The position numbers and the translations under genes are program-made. This document shows, one piece after another, positions 23,128 to 31,155 of a DNA stretch of 32,609 bases; the stretch's first letter is position 1, and every line of letters starts with the position of its first letter. The DNA is taken from the NCBI GenBank assembly GCA_000961845.1, contig LADZ01000050.1, positions 1 through 32,609 on the forward strand, read 5' to 3'. The stretch is from Flavobacteriales bacterium BRH_c54. GTDB lineage: Bacteria; Bacteroidota; Bacteroidia; Flavobacteriales_E; Vicingaceae. The notes beneath the pieces are model-generated. The model was not told the origin of the DNA. It searched no databases and saw only the letters and a list, made by a program, of their open reading frames with translations.

Positions 23128-25716
23128 TTGAATTTGAGTAATTTTAGATTATACAATTTACCCAGTAGGCTTATTTGCTTCATGTTATTGTTTATACTAA
23201 GTATTGGTTTTGTAAACGCACAATCGCTTACTAAAATTAAAGGTACTATTGTAGATGCGGACACTAAAGAACCATTACCTTTTGTAAATGTTTCTTTTAA
23301 AGGGGCAAATGTGGGTACTACTACCGATTTTGATGGAAATTATTATTTAGAAACTCAATGGGGAACGGCAACATTACAAGCTTCTTTTGTGGGGTACAAA
23401 ACCTTATCTAAAACAGTACAATTAGGAAAGTCTCAAACTATAAATTTTTCTTTAAAAAATGAAGCTATCACGATGGAAGAAGTGGTGATTAAAGCAGATA
23501 AAAAAAAGTATAAAAACAAAGATAATCCGGCTGTTGCTTTAATTAAAAATGTTATTAATCATAAAGACGATAACAGGTTGGAATCGTTGAGTTTTTACGA
23601 ATATGATAAGTATGAAAAAGTAGAAATAGATTTAAATAATATTACAGACGATTTTTTAGAACAAGGCTGGTTAAAAAAGAAATTTCAAATAGTGTTGGAA
23701 CACATAGATACTTCTGAAATAAACGGAAAACCTTATTTACCTATATTTTTGAGAGAAACAGCTTCTAAAATGTATTATAGAAAAGACCCTAAAGCTCTTA
23801 AAGAATATGAAAAGGGGACTAAATTAACAGGTTTTGAAGGCTATTTAGATGATGATGGGATTTCGTTTATAATGGATAAACTTTATCAAGACATCAATAT
23901 TTATGATAATGATATCTTTTTATTGTCCAACCAATTTACTAGTCCTATTTCGGTTGTTGGACCAACAATTTATCAATATTTTATTATAGACACAGTTGAT
24001 ATTAATGGCTATGAAGCTATTAGGTTAGCTTTTACACCAAGAAACAAAGGAAGTTTTGCATTTGTGGGAGACATGTATATTTTAAATGACTCTACTTATG
24101 CCGTTGTTAAAATTGAAATGGGGGTGGCAGATCAAATTAACTTGAATTTTGTTAAGGATATGAAAGTGGATCAGGAATTTACAAAATTTCATGACAGTGT
24201 ATGGGTGTTAACAAAAGATAAAATTATTATAGACTACAATTTAACTAAAAAAGGTAGAGGTTTTTTTGGAAAAAAGAATGTTCAGTACACCAATTACCTG
24301 TTTGATGTTGAAAGGGAAAAAGACATATATTCTTCTGTAGAAAAAATTATTAAGGCAGAAGATGCTAAAGAAAAAACAGATTCTTTTTGGGTAGAAGTTA
24401 GAACTGATACGCTTACAAAACAAGAGCAAGGTGTTTATACTATGATTGATAGTATTCAAAAAATACCGGCTTTTAAACGTACCATGGATATTGCTTTTTT
24501 ACTAATAACAGGATGGCACTCTATCGGAAAAATTGAAATAGGACCTATTAATACTTTTTATAGTTTTAATGATGTAGAAGGATTTAGATTGAGAGGAGGT
24601 TTTAGAACTACTACTAATTTTCACAAAAAAATTATGTTTGATACTTATCTTGCATATGGCTTTAAAGATGAAGAGTACAAGTATTACATAGGAGCAACTT
24701 ATTCTTTTAATAAAAACTTTTTAGAAAACCCTCAAAACAGAATTTTAGTCTCTTATCAACACGAAACGGTTTTTCCCGGACAAAATCTTATGTTTTTAAA
24801 TGATGATAACTTTTTGCTTTCATTTAGAAGAGGTCAAGCAGATAAAATGTTGTTTTTTGATTCTTATACAGTAGATTACAATAAAGAATTTCATAGTGGT
24901 TTTGCCTATAACCTTATTTACGAATACAGAAAAGAGCGTCCTATTGGAAATATGGTATTCCAAAATGATGAATCGCCACAGTTGTTTGATGCCATAAGAA
25001 CAGATAACGTTAGTTTGAATTTAAGATTCGCACCTAATGAACAATATTACCAAGGAAAAAACTTTAGATTGCCTATTTATAATAAATACCCCATTTTTCA
25101 GCTACGCCACAGACAAGGTATAGATGGATTAACCAACGGAACCTTAACTTACGGAAGAACTTCATTTAATTTATTTAAAAGATTTTACTTGTCTATTTTT
25201 GGTTATATAGACACTGAATCAGAAACAGGAAAAGTATGGGGTAAAGTACCTTTCCCACTATTAAATTTACCTCAAGCTAACCAATCGTTCTTTTTACAAG
25301 AAGCTTCATTTAACTTAATGAATTTTATGGAATTTATGAGTGATGAATATGTGAGCTTTAAAGCAACCTATTTTCCTAATGGGTTTTTCTTTAACAGAAT
25401 ACCTTTATTCAATAGATTAAAATTAAGAGAAGTAGTAGGGGTAAAAGCATTATTAGGACGATTAACAGATCAAAATAATCCTGATATACAAGCAGATTTA
25501 TTTAATTTCCCAACCAATGCAGACGGAACACCAACAACTTTTGCCTTTAACGAAGCAATTCCATACATTGAAGTAAGTGCAGGAGTTTCTAATATCTTTA
25601 AAATATTTAGAGTAGATTTATTACAAAGAGTTACTTATTTAGATCATCCTAATGTAAGTACACTTTTTGGAGTTAAAGGATTAGGTATTAGAGCCAAAGG
25701 AAAGATTGATTTTTAA
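23128..25716 (+). CDS. DUF5686 outer-membrane protein with carboxypeptidase-regulatory-like domain
   Basis: An 862-residue exported protein. The TTG at 23128 is the likely start, with a second TTG at 23134 as alternative; no ATG precedes the signal peptide, which runs to about residue 32 (FVNAQS). Residues about 35-115 form a CarboxypepD_reg-like beta sandwich (IKGTIVDADTKEPLPFVNV, then TTDFDGNYYL and SFVGYK), the domain found at the N-terminus of many Bacteroidota TonB-dependent proteins. The rest matches DUF5686: NPAVALIKNVI and then many beta strands ending in a C-terminal strand closing with F, as in outer-membrane barrels. No TonB plug is seen. It is monocistronic and divergent from rho. 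The function of the family is unknown. Confidence 0.88.
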   Translation: MNLSNFRLYNLPSRLICFMLLFILSIGFVNAQSLTKIKGTIVDADTKEPLPFVNVSFKGANVGTTTDFDGNYYLETQWGTATLQASFVGYKTLSKTVQLGKSQTINFSLKNEAITMEEVVIKADKKKYKNKDNPAVALIKNVINHKDDNRLESLSFYEYDKYEKVEIDLNNITDDFLEQGWLKKKFQIVLEHIDTSEINGKPYLPIFLRETASKMYYRKDPKALKEYEKGTKLTGFEGYLDDDGISFIMDKLYQDINIYDNDIFLLSNQFTSPISVVGPTIYQYFIIDTVDINGYEAIRLAFTPRNKGSFAFVGDMYILNDSTYAVVKIEMGVADQINLNFVKDMKVDQEFTKFHDSVWVLTKDKIIIDYNLTKKGRGFFGKKNVQYTNYLFDVEREKDIYSSVEKIIKAEDAKEKTDSFWVEVRTDTLTKQEQGVYTMIDSIQKIPAFKRTMDIAFLLITGWHSIGKIEIGPINTFYSFNDVEGFRLRGGFRTTTNFHKKIMFDTYLAYGFKDEEYKYYIGATYSFNKNFLENPQNRILVSYQHETVFPGQNLMFLNDDNFLLSFRRGQADKMLFFDSYTVDYNKEFHSGFAYNLIYEYRKERPIGNMVFQNDESPQLFDAIRTDNVSLNLRFAPNEQYYQGKNFRLPIYNKYPIFQLRHRQGIDGLTNGTLTYGRTSFNLFKRFYLSIFGYIDTESETGKVWGKVPFPLLNLPQANQSFFLQEASFNLMNFMEFMSDEYVSFKATYFPNGFFFNRIPLFNRLKLREVVGVKALLGRLTDQNNPDIQADLFNFPTNADGTPTTFAFNEAIPYIEVSAGVSNIFKIFRVDLLQRVTYLDHPNVSTLFGVKGLGIRAKGKIDF

Positions 25717-25765
25717 ATTATCTACAATCAGTTTTCTACTTGTATATAATGATACAATCAGTTGA

Positions 25766-26113
25766 TTAATTATCTCCGCTGGATTTACCTTTGGTAGTTT
25801 TAACTTTAACCCTACGTTTCCTGTTGTTCTTTGCGCGTTGTTTGTTAGCGTATTTTTTCTTTTTTTCTAACTCCTTTTCGGCTTTTCTTGCTGCTTTTTT
25901 AGGATTCGTATCGTATTTAGATTGTTTGTCGTATTCCTCTTTTATTTGAACGCTAATAGGTTTTTTGTGATTTAATCCCGCATCATAAATTCCTTTTTTC
26001 TTGGTTTTATGACTTCGTCCATGAAACATGGAGGATTGATCTATTTTTTTATTACATGAAAATAAAAAAATAGTAAGCAGTATAAGTAGGGTAGTTTTGT
26101 TTAATTGCTTCAT
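25766..26113 (-). CDS. Small, very basic lipoprotein
   Basis: A 115-residue lipoprotein: signal peptide MKQLNKTTLLILLTIFLFSC with lipobox FSC, then a mature part of about 95 residues extremely rich in lysine and arginine, with a predicted helical stretch at about 70-100 (KKAARKAEKELEKKKKYANK) and a basic tail. It starts 8 bases after the stop of the SCO gene and should be on the same transcript. The positive charge suggests binding to an acidic partner such as peptidoglycan, LPS or nucleic acid, but nothing confirms this. No family is recognised. Confidence 0.75.
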   Translation of the reverse strand: MKQLNKTTLLILLTIFLFSCNKKIDQSSMFHGRSHKTKKKGIYDAGLNHKKPISVQIKEEYDKQSKYDTNPKKAARKAEKELEKKKKYANKQRAKNNRKRRVKVKTTKGKSSGDN

Positions 26114-26121
26114 AAATTTAT

Positions 26122-26772
26122 TTACTTTTCGTACTCCGCTAATAACGTATAAATGTCCTTAATTAGTCTATCAACATCTTTTTTCGATGTGCCGTCATAA
26201 AACCCTCTCAATCTTTTTTCTTTATCTACCAACACAAAATTTTCGGTGTGGATAAAATCATCAACACCGCCATCTCCTTCGGTTACTGCTGCAAAGTAAG
26301 TTTTTCGGGCAAGGTCATAAATATGTTTTTTATCACCCGTAACTAGTTTCCATTTTTCAGATGAAATATTAAATTTATTAGCATATTCTTTTAATACAGG
26401 TACAGAATCTTCTTCGGGCATTACGGTATGTGATAAGAGTAAAATGTCGTTATTTTCATTAAACTCTTCGTAAACACGTAACATTTGGTCTGTCATTTTC
26501 GGACAAATAGTAGGGCAAGTAACAAAAAAGAAATCTGTAACATAAATTTTTCCTTCAAAATCTGTTGGAGTAACTGTTTTTCCATCTTGGTCGGTTAAAC
26601 TAAATTCACCAACTTTATGGTTTTTAGAAGTTCCTTGTAAGGATTCATCCACTAATTTGGGGTTGATATCGGCAGGATTGTAAATTTTTAAAGGCTTTGG
26701 TTTGCTTATCATAAAATAGGCAATAGTAATACCAATAATAACTATAATAAGAGAAGGGATAAGTCTTTTCAT
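26122..26772 (-). CDS. SCO1/SenC family copper-binding thioredoxin-like protein
   Basis: A 216-residue protein anchored by one N-terminal membrane segment (about 5-22) with a periplasmic thioredoxin fold. SCO proteins deliver copper to the CuA site of cytochrome c oxidase or act as thiol-disulfide reductases. The copper ligands are present: C86 and C90 in TCPTICPKM and H175 in FIHTENF. The pattern GKIYVTDFFFVTC before the motif and GFYDGTS after it are family features. It has a strong promoter of its own and is followed after 8 bases by the basic lipoprotein gene. The TlpA-like thioredoxin gene upstream on the same strand suggests a shared extracytoplasmic redox or metal theme. No oxidase genes are in view. 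Confidence 0.93.
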   Translation of the reverse strand: MKRLIPSLIIVIIGITIAYFMISKPKPLKIYNPADINPKLVDESLQGTSKNHKVGEFSLTDQDGKTVTPTDFEGKIYVTDFFFVTCPTICPKMTDQMLRVYEEFNENNDILLLSHTVMPEEDSVPVLKEYANKFNISSEKWKLVTGDKKHIYDLARKTYFAAVTEGDGGVDDFIHTENFVLVDKEKRLRGFYDGTSKKDVDRLIKDIYTLLAEYEK

Positions 26773-26787
26773 CTATTCATTTTTCTG

Positions 26788-26818
26788 CAAAAGTAGCTGT
26801 AAAAAGGATATAAAACAA
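26788..26818 (-). promoter_or_regulatory. Promoter of the SCO-lipoprotein pair
   Basis: On the minus strand TTG (26818-26816), a 20-base spacer and TACTTTTG (26795-26788) fit the Bacteroidota -33/-7 consensus. It sits in the 55-base gap after the TlpA-like gene and predicts a very short leader of about 12 nucleotides. Confidence 0.7.
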
Positions 26819-26827
26819 CCGAGTATT

Positions 26828-28306
26828 TTATTCTGTAGCTTTTTTATCTTCGGTAATTCCTAACTCTTTGTTAAGGACTTGCTTTAATAAATCACTGTCT
26901 AATTTTTTGGCAATAATGGTTTTGTCTTTATCCAATAAATAAATTTGAGGAGTAGTAAAAACATCATAAGTAGTGGTGTAATTCAAGCTTTTTAAATCAG
27001 TATATCCTTTAGCAATATATTCTGTTGCTTTTTGTTTGTCTTCATAAACTTCTTTAGGCACGGCAACATTTAAAAAGTCCATATTATTTTCTCTAATAAA
27101 TTTTTTCCAAGCCTCATTATGGTCGGAACTTACCGCATATACAGCCACACTCTTATCTTTTATTGTTTGGTAGTACTCAGCTATTTTTGGTAATTCTTTT
27201 TTGCAATGCCCACACTCCGGATCCCAAAAAATAAGAATGGTATAATCTTTATCAATTTTATGCATGTTAACCCAATTTTGTTTGGCAGTATCAAGAAGCA
27301 TAAGATTGATGGCTGTTTTACCTATTAGTACAGGAACTAACTTTCTGGCCTTGTCTTGTACTTTTTCTATTAGCTTTTCATCTGCCCAAAAAGCTTGTTC
27401 TTTAGTATAGTAATTTAAGGCTATATGAGCAAAAACAGCATCCATACCCATTATTTTAGATTTTTCGTAATGGTTGATTAAATAATGTATGGTGTATTTA
27501 AAAATTTCTTTGTTCGCTCTAGCTTTTTCAACTACCCAATCAATATCAGCATTAATAGAGTCAGGGTTAGGGTAAGCAAGTTTGGTAAAGTATTTTTCAA
27601 TTTTATTGTGGTATAGCGGACTTCTAATTAAACGTTCATCACTAAAATCGATATCATCAAAAAAATGTTTTTTGTAATATTGATAACGTGTGTATTGAAG
27701 TATAGAGTCGTTTTGTATGGTATCGAAAGCAGTAGTTTCAGGTTCTTTCATCGCTTTAAACAAAGCTGCAACAAAAGTATTAGGATGTTTTTCAATTATA
27801 GACAATCTGTAGTTTTGAATTTCTTTTTCAATGTCAGCCAATTGATTTTCTATTTCTTTTTTTTCTTCGGCAGAAGTAGTTTCTTGTTTGTACTTTTCAC
27901 GAAGTTTGGTAGCATTTTCTTGTATTTTACCAACATGTAGCAGGTGTTCTAAAAACAATTTATTTTCTTCCGATTTTTTTACCACCATATTTTTAATCGG
28001 GTTTAATGTATCGGTTTCAATTTCAATAACGGGTTCATCTACCAAAATTTCAAACAATATTTTACCATTATGAAAAACACCATAAATACCACTTTCTATA
28101 GTTTTAGTACCTGTAAAATGAGCAATACTTTTTTCATTAACTTTTGCAGTATCATTATAATAACGCTGATTACCATAGTAGTTAATTAAAAATAAATCGG
28201 TGTTTTTTAAACCGTCAATTTTTAGTTTTATGGAGTAGTTATTTTTTTGACCAAAAACAGTAGTCGAAAGACTTAATAGAAATAGTATAGGTAATAATTT
28301 CTTCAT
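26828..28306 (-). CDS. TlpA-like thioredoxin protein with DUF4369/DUF5106-type N-terminal part
   Basis: A 492-residue exported protein with signal peptide 1-19 (TTVFGQ). Residues about 22-105 look like the DUF4369-type beta sandwich common at the N-terminus of Bacteroidota TlpA proteins. A helical region (about 110-340) follows, partly coiled coil at 125-170 and resembling DUF5106. Residues about 350-490 are a thioredoxin fold with C365-G-H-C368 in FWDPECGHCKKE and the later cis-proline region TTPQIYLLDKD. It should act as a periplasmic thiol-disulfide oxidoreductase, for example in cytochrome c maturation or in reducing SCO-like proteins; this link to its neighbour is inferred. It has its own promoter candidate at 28333-28361. 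Confidence 0.85.
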   Translation of the reverse strand: MKKLLPILFLLSLSTTVFGQKNNYSIKLKIDGLKNTDLFLINYYGNQRYYNDTAKVNEKSIAHFTGTKTIESGIYGVFHNGKILFEILVDEPVIEIETDTLNPIKNMVVKKSEENKLFLEHLLHVGKIQENATKLREKYKQETTSAEEKKEIENQLADIEKEIQNYRLSIIEKHPNTFVAALFKAMKEPETTAFDTIQNDSILQYTRYQYYKKHFFDDIDFSDERLIRSPLYHNKIEKYFTKLAYPNPDSINADIDWVVEKARANKEIFKYTIHYLINHYEKSKIMGMDAVFAHIALNYYTKEQAFWADEKLIEKVQDKARKLVPVLIGKTAINLMLLDTAKQNWVNMHKIDKDYTILIFWDPECGHCKKELPKIAEYYQTIKDKSVAVYAVSSDHNEAWKKFIRENNMDFLNVAVPKEVYEDKQKATEYIAKGYTDLKSLNYTTTYDVFTTPQIYLLDKDKTIIAKKLDSDLLKQVLNKELGITEDKKATE

Positions 28307-28332
28307 AATTTTGCTTGGTTTTTAGTAAAGTT

Positions 28333-28361
28333 CAAATTTATGATTTAATTTGAGCAACAAA
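28333..28361 (-). promoter_or_regulatory. Promoter candidate for the TlpA-like gene
   Basis: On the minus strand TTTG (28361-28358), 17 bases, then TAAATTTG (28340-28333) match the -33/-7 consensus with slightly short spacing. The predicted leader is about 23 nucleotides. Confidence 0.5.
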
Positions 28362-28393
28362 AACAGATTAAAAAAAATTAACATATCATTAAA

Positions 28394-29191
28394 TTGCCAA
28401 AATACCTACTTTATATATCAATTATAGTGCCTTCGGTGTTGGTATGTTTAGGCGTTGTTATTTACTTTTACCAAGAGTATTTGATATTTTATCCTGAAAA
28501 GCTTTCCGAAAAACATATTTTTAAATTCAATCAACCGTTCGAAGAGTTTACCATTCAAACTCCTGATAAAGAAAATATAAATGTATTGATGTTTAAAGCA
28601 GAAAATGCTAAAGGGTTGGTTTATTATCATCATGGAAATGCAGGTAGTTTAGAGCATTGGGGTTTAAAAGCAATTGATTTTACCAGTAGAGGTTATGATG
28701 TTTTAATGTATGATTACAGAGGGTTTGGAAAGAGCACAGGAAAGATTAAAAACGAAAAAATGCTTTACAAAGATGCTGTTTTAATCTACAATGAAATTGA
28801 AAAAAGATATACGTTTGGTAAAATTATTTTTTACGGCATATCTTTAGGCTCTGGTATAGCAGCCAAGTTGGCTCATGAAATTACTCCCAATAAATTAATA
28901 TTGGAGACACCGTACTATAATTTTTATGATGTTTCTAAATTTCATTATCCATATTTGCCCAACTCTATTTTATTGCATTATCAATTTAAAACCAATAAAT
29001 GGTTGCCCGAAATAAAAGTTCCCATACATTTAATACACGGAACAGAAGATGAAACCGTTCCTTACGATATGAGTGTAAGACTTAAAAAAATAGGAAAAAA
29101 TATTGATTTATGCACTATAAAATATGGTTCTCATAACAATCTAAACACTTTTGAAGAATATCAAAAATATTTAGATAAGGTACTCAATTAA
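28394..29191 (+). CDS. Membrane-anchored alpha/beta hydrolase
   Basis: A 265-residue protein with one N-terminal membrane segment (about 5-24) and an alpha/beta-hydrolase domain. The oxyanion motif YHHGNAGS (78-85), the nucleophile S150 in GISLGSG, acid D219 in HGTEDETVP and histidine H247 in GSHNN complete the catalytic triad. The nearest groups are the BEM46/FrsA-like serine hydrolases of unknown substrate. The start is TTG at 28394: an in-frame stop lies 15 bases upstream and no ATG occurs before the membrane segment. The gene is divergent from the TlpA-like gene and followed by a 224-base gap. Confidence 0.88.
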   Translation: MPKYLLYISIIVPSVLVCLGVVIYFYQEYLIFYPEKLSEKHIFKFNQPFEEFTIQTPDKENINVLMFKAENAKGLVYYHHGNAGSLEHWGLKAIDFTSRGYDVLMYDYRGFGKSTGKIKNEKMLYKDAVLIYNEIEKRYTFGKIIFYGISLGSGIAAKLAHEITPNKLILETPYYNFYDVSKFHYPYLPNSILLHYQFKTNKWLPEIKVPIHLIHGTEDETVPYDMSVRLKKIGKNIDLCTIKYGSHNNLNTFEEYQKYLDKVLN

Positions 29192-29245
29192 AGGGTTTAT
29201 CCTAAATCAATTTTAATAAATTATTCATTTAATCGAAATTATTTA

Positions 29246-29253
29246 TACATTTG
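29246..29253 (+). promoter_or_regulatory. Putative -7 element for the 29416/30355 gene pair
   Basis: TACATTTG is an exact TAnnTTTG match. Transcription would start near 29257, directly in front of the palindrome at 29261-29278, and give an unusually long leader of about 158 nucleotides. No consensus TTG is seen about 20 bases upstream. Confidence 0.45.
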
Positions 29254-29260
29254 TCGGAGG

Positions 29261-29278
29261 ATAAGTAAATTTACTTAT
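29261..29278. promoter_or_regulatory. Perfect 18-base palindrome at the predicted transcription start
   Basis: ATAAGTAAATTTACTTAT reads the same on both strands. Its position at about +5 to +22 relative to the start predicted from TACATTTG suits a repressor operator. As RNA it could also fold, though without a loop it would be a poor hairpin. Confidence 0.45.
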
Positions 29279-29415
29279 TAGAAAATTAATTTACAAAGCA
29301 TAAAAGTTATAATAGATTAACACATGAAACGAGCCATGACAAATCTTTAACCGAAAAGAGGATGTTTATTAGCGAGTTATATATGACATTAAAAAAACAA
29401 TAAATTTATTTACAT

Positions 29416-30303
29416 ATGAAAAGAAATTTAAAATATGCAATAGCTATTATTGCAACGTTTCCAATGTTAATGTACACATCTTGTACCGAAGATAAAACGA
29501 TGGAAGAAGAAGTTGAAGTGGAAATTGTTACTGACGAAAAACCACAAAACGAAAAATTTTATCAAATTCCGGCTCCTGATGAAATGTTTGGATTTATAAA
29601 AAAATCAGGGTTAACTTACAATAAAGCACTTATTAACTCTCCACAAAAACAAACAAGCTATACAACACCATTAGAACAAACTATGATTTTTGGTGTGTAT
29701 TCAGCTGATTTAGCTTATACAGCAGCTTATGAAGAGTTTAATGAATCTATTAAATATTTTGCAATTATTCAAAAAATGGCTGAAAACATTGGTATTTCAG
29801 GTGCATTTAATGAAGAGTTGATGAATAATATTAAAAATAACTTAGACAAACCTGAACAATTACTAGAAAACTCTAATGATTCTTATTTTTCTGTTGTAGA
29901 TTATTTAGAACAAAATGAACAAGGAGATAAATTAGGAATTATTGCTGCGGCAGGCTGGTTAGAAACAGTTTATATAGTTGCTAACTCTATTGACTACAAT
30001 AAAAATGAAGCAGCTCTACAAAGGTTAGCAGACCAGAAGCTTACGCTTGATAATTTATTGATGTACTTAGATAAATACAACGAAAATGCAGATGTTAAAG
30101 AAATGACAGCAATGCTAAAAGAATTAGAAGTAGTGTTTGAACCTGTAGCAGAAAAAGATGCTAATTCATCAGGAATTACATTAAAGAAAAAAGGTGAAGG
30201 AAAAATGGTGTTAGGTGGAGGAAGCTCATTAAAAATTTCTAAAGAACAATTTGAAGCCATTAAATCTAAAGTAACTGAATTAAGAACTAAAATTGTTAAA
30301 TAA
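29416..30303 (+). CDS. Uncharacterised lipoprotein, mostly helical
   Basis: A 295-residue lipoprotein with signal peptide MKRNLKYAIAIIATFPMLMY and lipobox TSC (C23). A very acidic linker follows (EEEVEVEIVTDE), then a largely helical body at about 60-250 with no cysteines or recognisable catalytic motif. A glycine-rich segment (KGEGKMVLGGGSS) precedes a C-terminal amphipathic helix. The acidic linker after the lipidated cysteine resembles the export signals that help Bacteroidota lipoproteins reach the cell surface, so surface exposure is possible. The secreted-protein gene starts 51 bases downstream and the two are probably co-transcribed. I do not recognise the family. Confidence 0.75.
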   Translation: MKRNLKYAIAIIATFPMLMYTSCTEDKTMEEEVEVEIVTDEKPQNEKFYQIPAPDEMFGFIKKSGLTYNKALINSPQKQTSYTTPLEQTMIFGVYSADLAYTAAYEEFNESIKYFAIIQKMAENIGISGAFNEELMNNIKNNLDKPEQLLENSNDSYFSVVDYLEQNEQGDKLGIIAAAGWLETVYIVANSIDYNKNEAALQRLADQKLTLDNLLMYLDKYNENADVKEMTAMLKELEVVFEPVAEKDANSSGITLKKKGEGKMVLGGGSSLKISKEQFEAIKSKVTELRTKIVK

Positions 30304-30354
30304 GTATATCAATTATATAGATAATTCACAATAATAAAATTTAAAAGCTCAACA

Positions 30355-31014
30355 ATGAAAAATATAAACAATATCCTATTAATTATTTCAATTATTGCAA
30401 TGCCAATAGTTGCATCTGCACAATACTGCAATCATTTTCATACTAAATATTGTCCACCATCAGAAAGTGGAATGTATAGCTTAAATGGTCAATCTAAAAG
30501 TGCCTTATTTAGTAAAGGTCAAACATCAGAGCTTAATGTGATCGTTTATAAAGGTCAGGATTATAGAATATCGTTATGTTTTGATGAAACCTTAGGTTCT
30601 CAAATTACTTACAAAGTTTACGAAACTAAAAAGGTTAAAGTAGAAAAAGTTATTGAAACAAAAACCATGGAAGATGAGTACGAAAAAGATGAAAATGGCG
30701 AGCTAGTTGTTGATGAATGGGGATCATACGTTCCAACAGGAAATCAAGTAGAAGTGGTAAATAAAGAAACGGTAACTGTAGTAGAGCAACAAAAAAACTT
30801 ACTGTATGATAATAGTCAAGATGGTTTTGCTACTGAATTAGAGTTTTCTGTAGAAACTACTAGAAGATTAATAATAGAAGTTTCTATTCCCGGCAGTGGC
30901 GGAAGTGGAAATACTAAAAACAAACTTATTAAATCAACTGATATGGGATGTGTAGGTATTTTGGTAGAACATATGACGACTCCTATACAAGGATTTAAAG
31001 GAACAGGTTTTTAA
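30355..31014 (+). CDS. Uncharacterised secreted protein
   Basis: A 219-residue exported protein with signal peptide 1-23 (VASAQ). The mature N-terminus has two cysteines close together (QYCNHFHTKYCPP). A beta-rich body follows, with long strands at about 58-85 and 145-175 and a charged, repetitive central part (KKVKVEKVIETKTMEDEYEK, then VEVVNKETVTVVEQ). A glycine/serine linker (GSGGSGNTKNK) precedes the C-terminal block. No lipobox and no membrane span after the signal are seen. It appears to form a unit with the upstream lipoprotein and is followed by a strong terminator. I do not recognise the family. Confidence 0.75.
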   Translation: MKNINNILLIISIIAMPIVASAQYCNHFHTKYCPPSESGMYSLNGQSKSALFSKGQTSELNVIVYKGQDYRISLCFDETLGSQITYKVYETKKVKVEKVIETKTMEDEYEKDENGELVVDEWGSYVPTGNQVEVVNKETVTVVEQQKNLLYDNSQDGFATELEFSVETTRRLIIEVSIPGSGGSGNTKNKLIKSTDMGCVGILVEHMTTPIQGFKGTGF

Positions 31015-31041
31015 TATAAATCAATATATAATATTTAGAAG

Positions 31042-31066
31042 AGGCTACAAATAATTTTTGTAGCTT
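31042..31066 (+). terminator. Intrinsic terminator after the secreted-protein gene
   Basis: AGGCTACAAA (31042-31051) and TTTGTAGCTT (31057-31066) form a 10-base stem (one G-T) around TAATT, followed by a run of T. It ends the 29416/30355 transcription unit. Confidence 0.85.
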
Positions 31067-31093
31067 TTTTTATTTAATGCTCTTTTAAATAGC

Positions 31094-31101
31094 TACCTTT
31101 A
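31094..31101 (+). promoter_or_regulatory. Weak -7 element for the efflux adaptor gene
   Basis: TACCTTTA differs from TAnnTTTG only in the last base and is preceded by AGC, as in two other promoters in the window. It would give a leader of about 50 nucleotides before the ATG at 31156. No -33 element is clear. Confidence 0.25.
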
Positions 31102-31155
31102 CGGGTATAAAAACAATTTCGTTATTTATTATAAAAGATAAATTCTAACTTGAAA

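Noticed and set aside
25723-25763. Direct repeat TACAATCAGTT, two copies 30 bases apart
   Set aside because: Only two short copies in an AT-rich gap between convergent genes; no array or element boundary follows.
29324-29403. Two short open frames of 8 and 13 codons in the leader before 29416
   Set aside because: Their length and context are consistent with chance, with no conserved leader-peptide features or attenuator hairpins.
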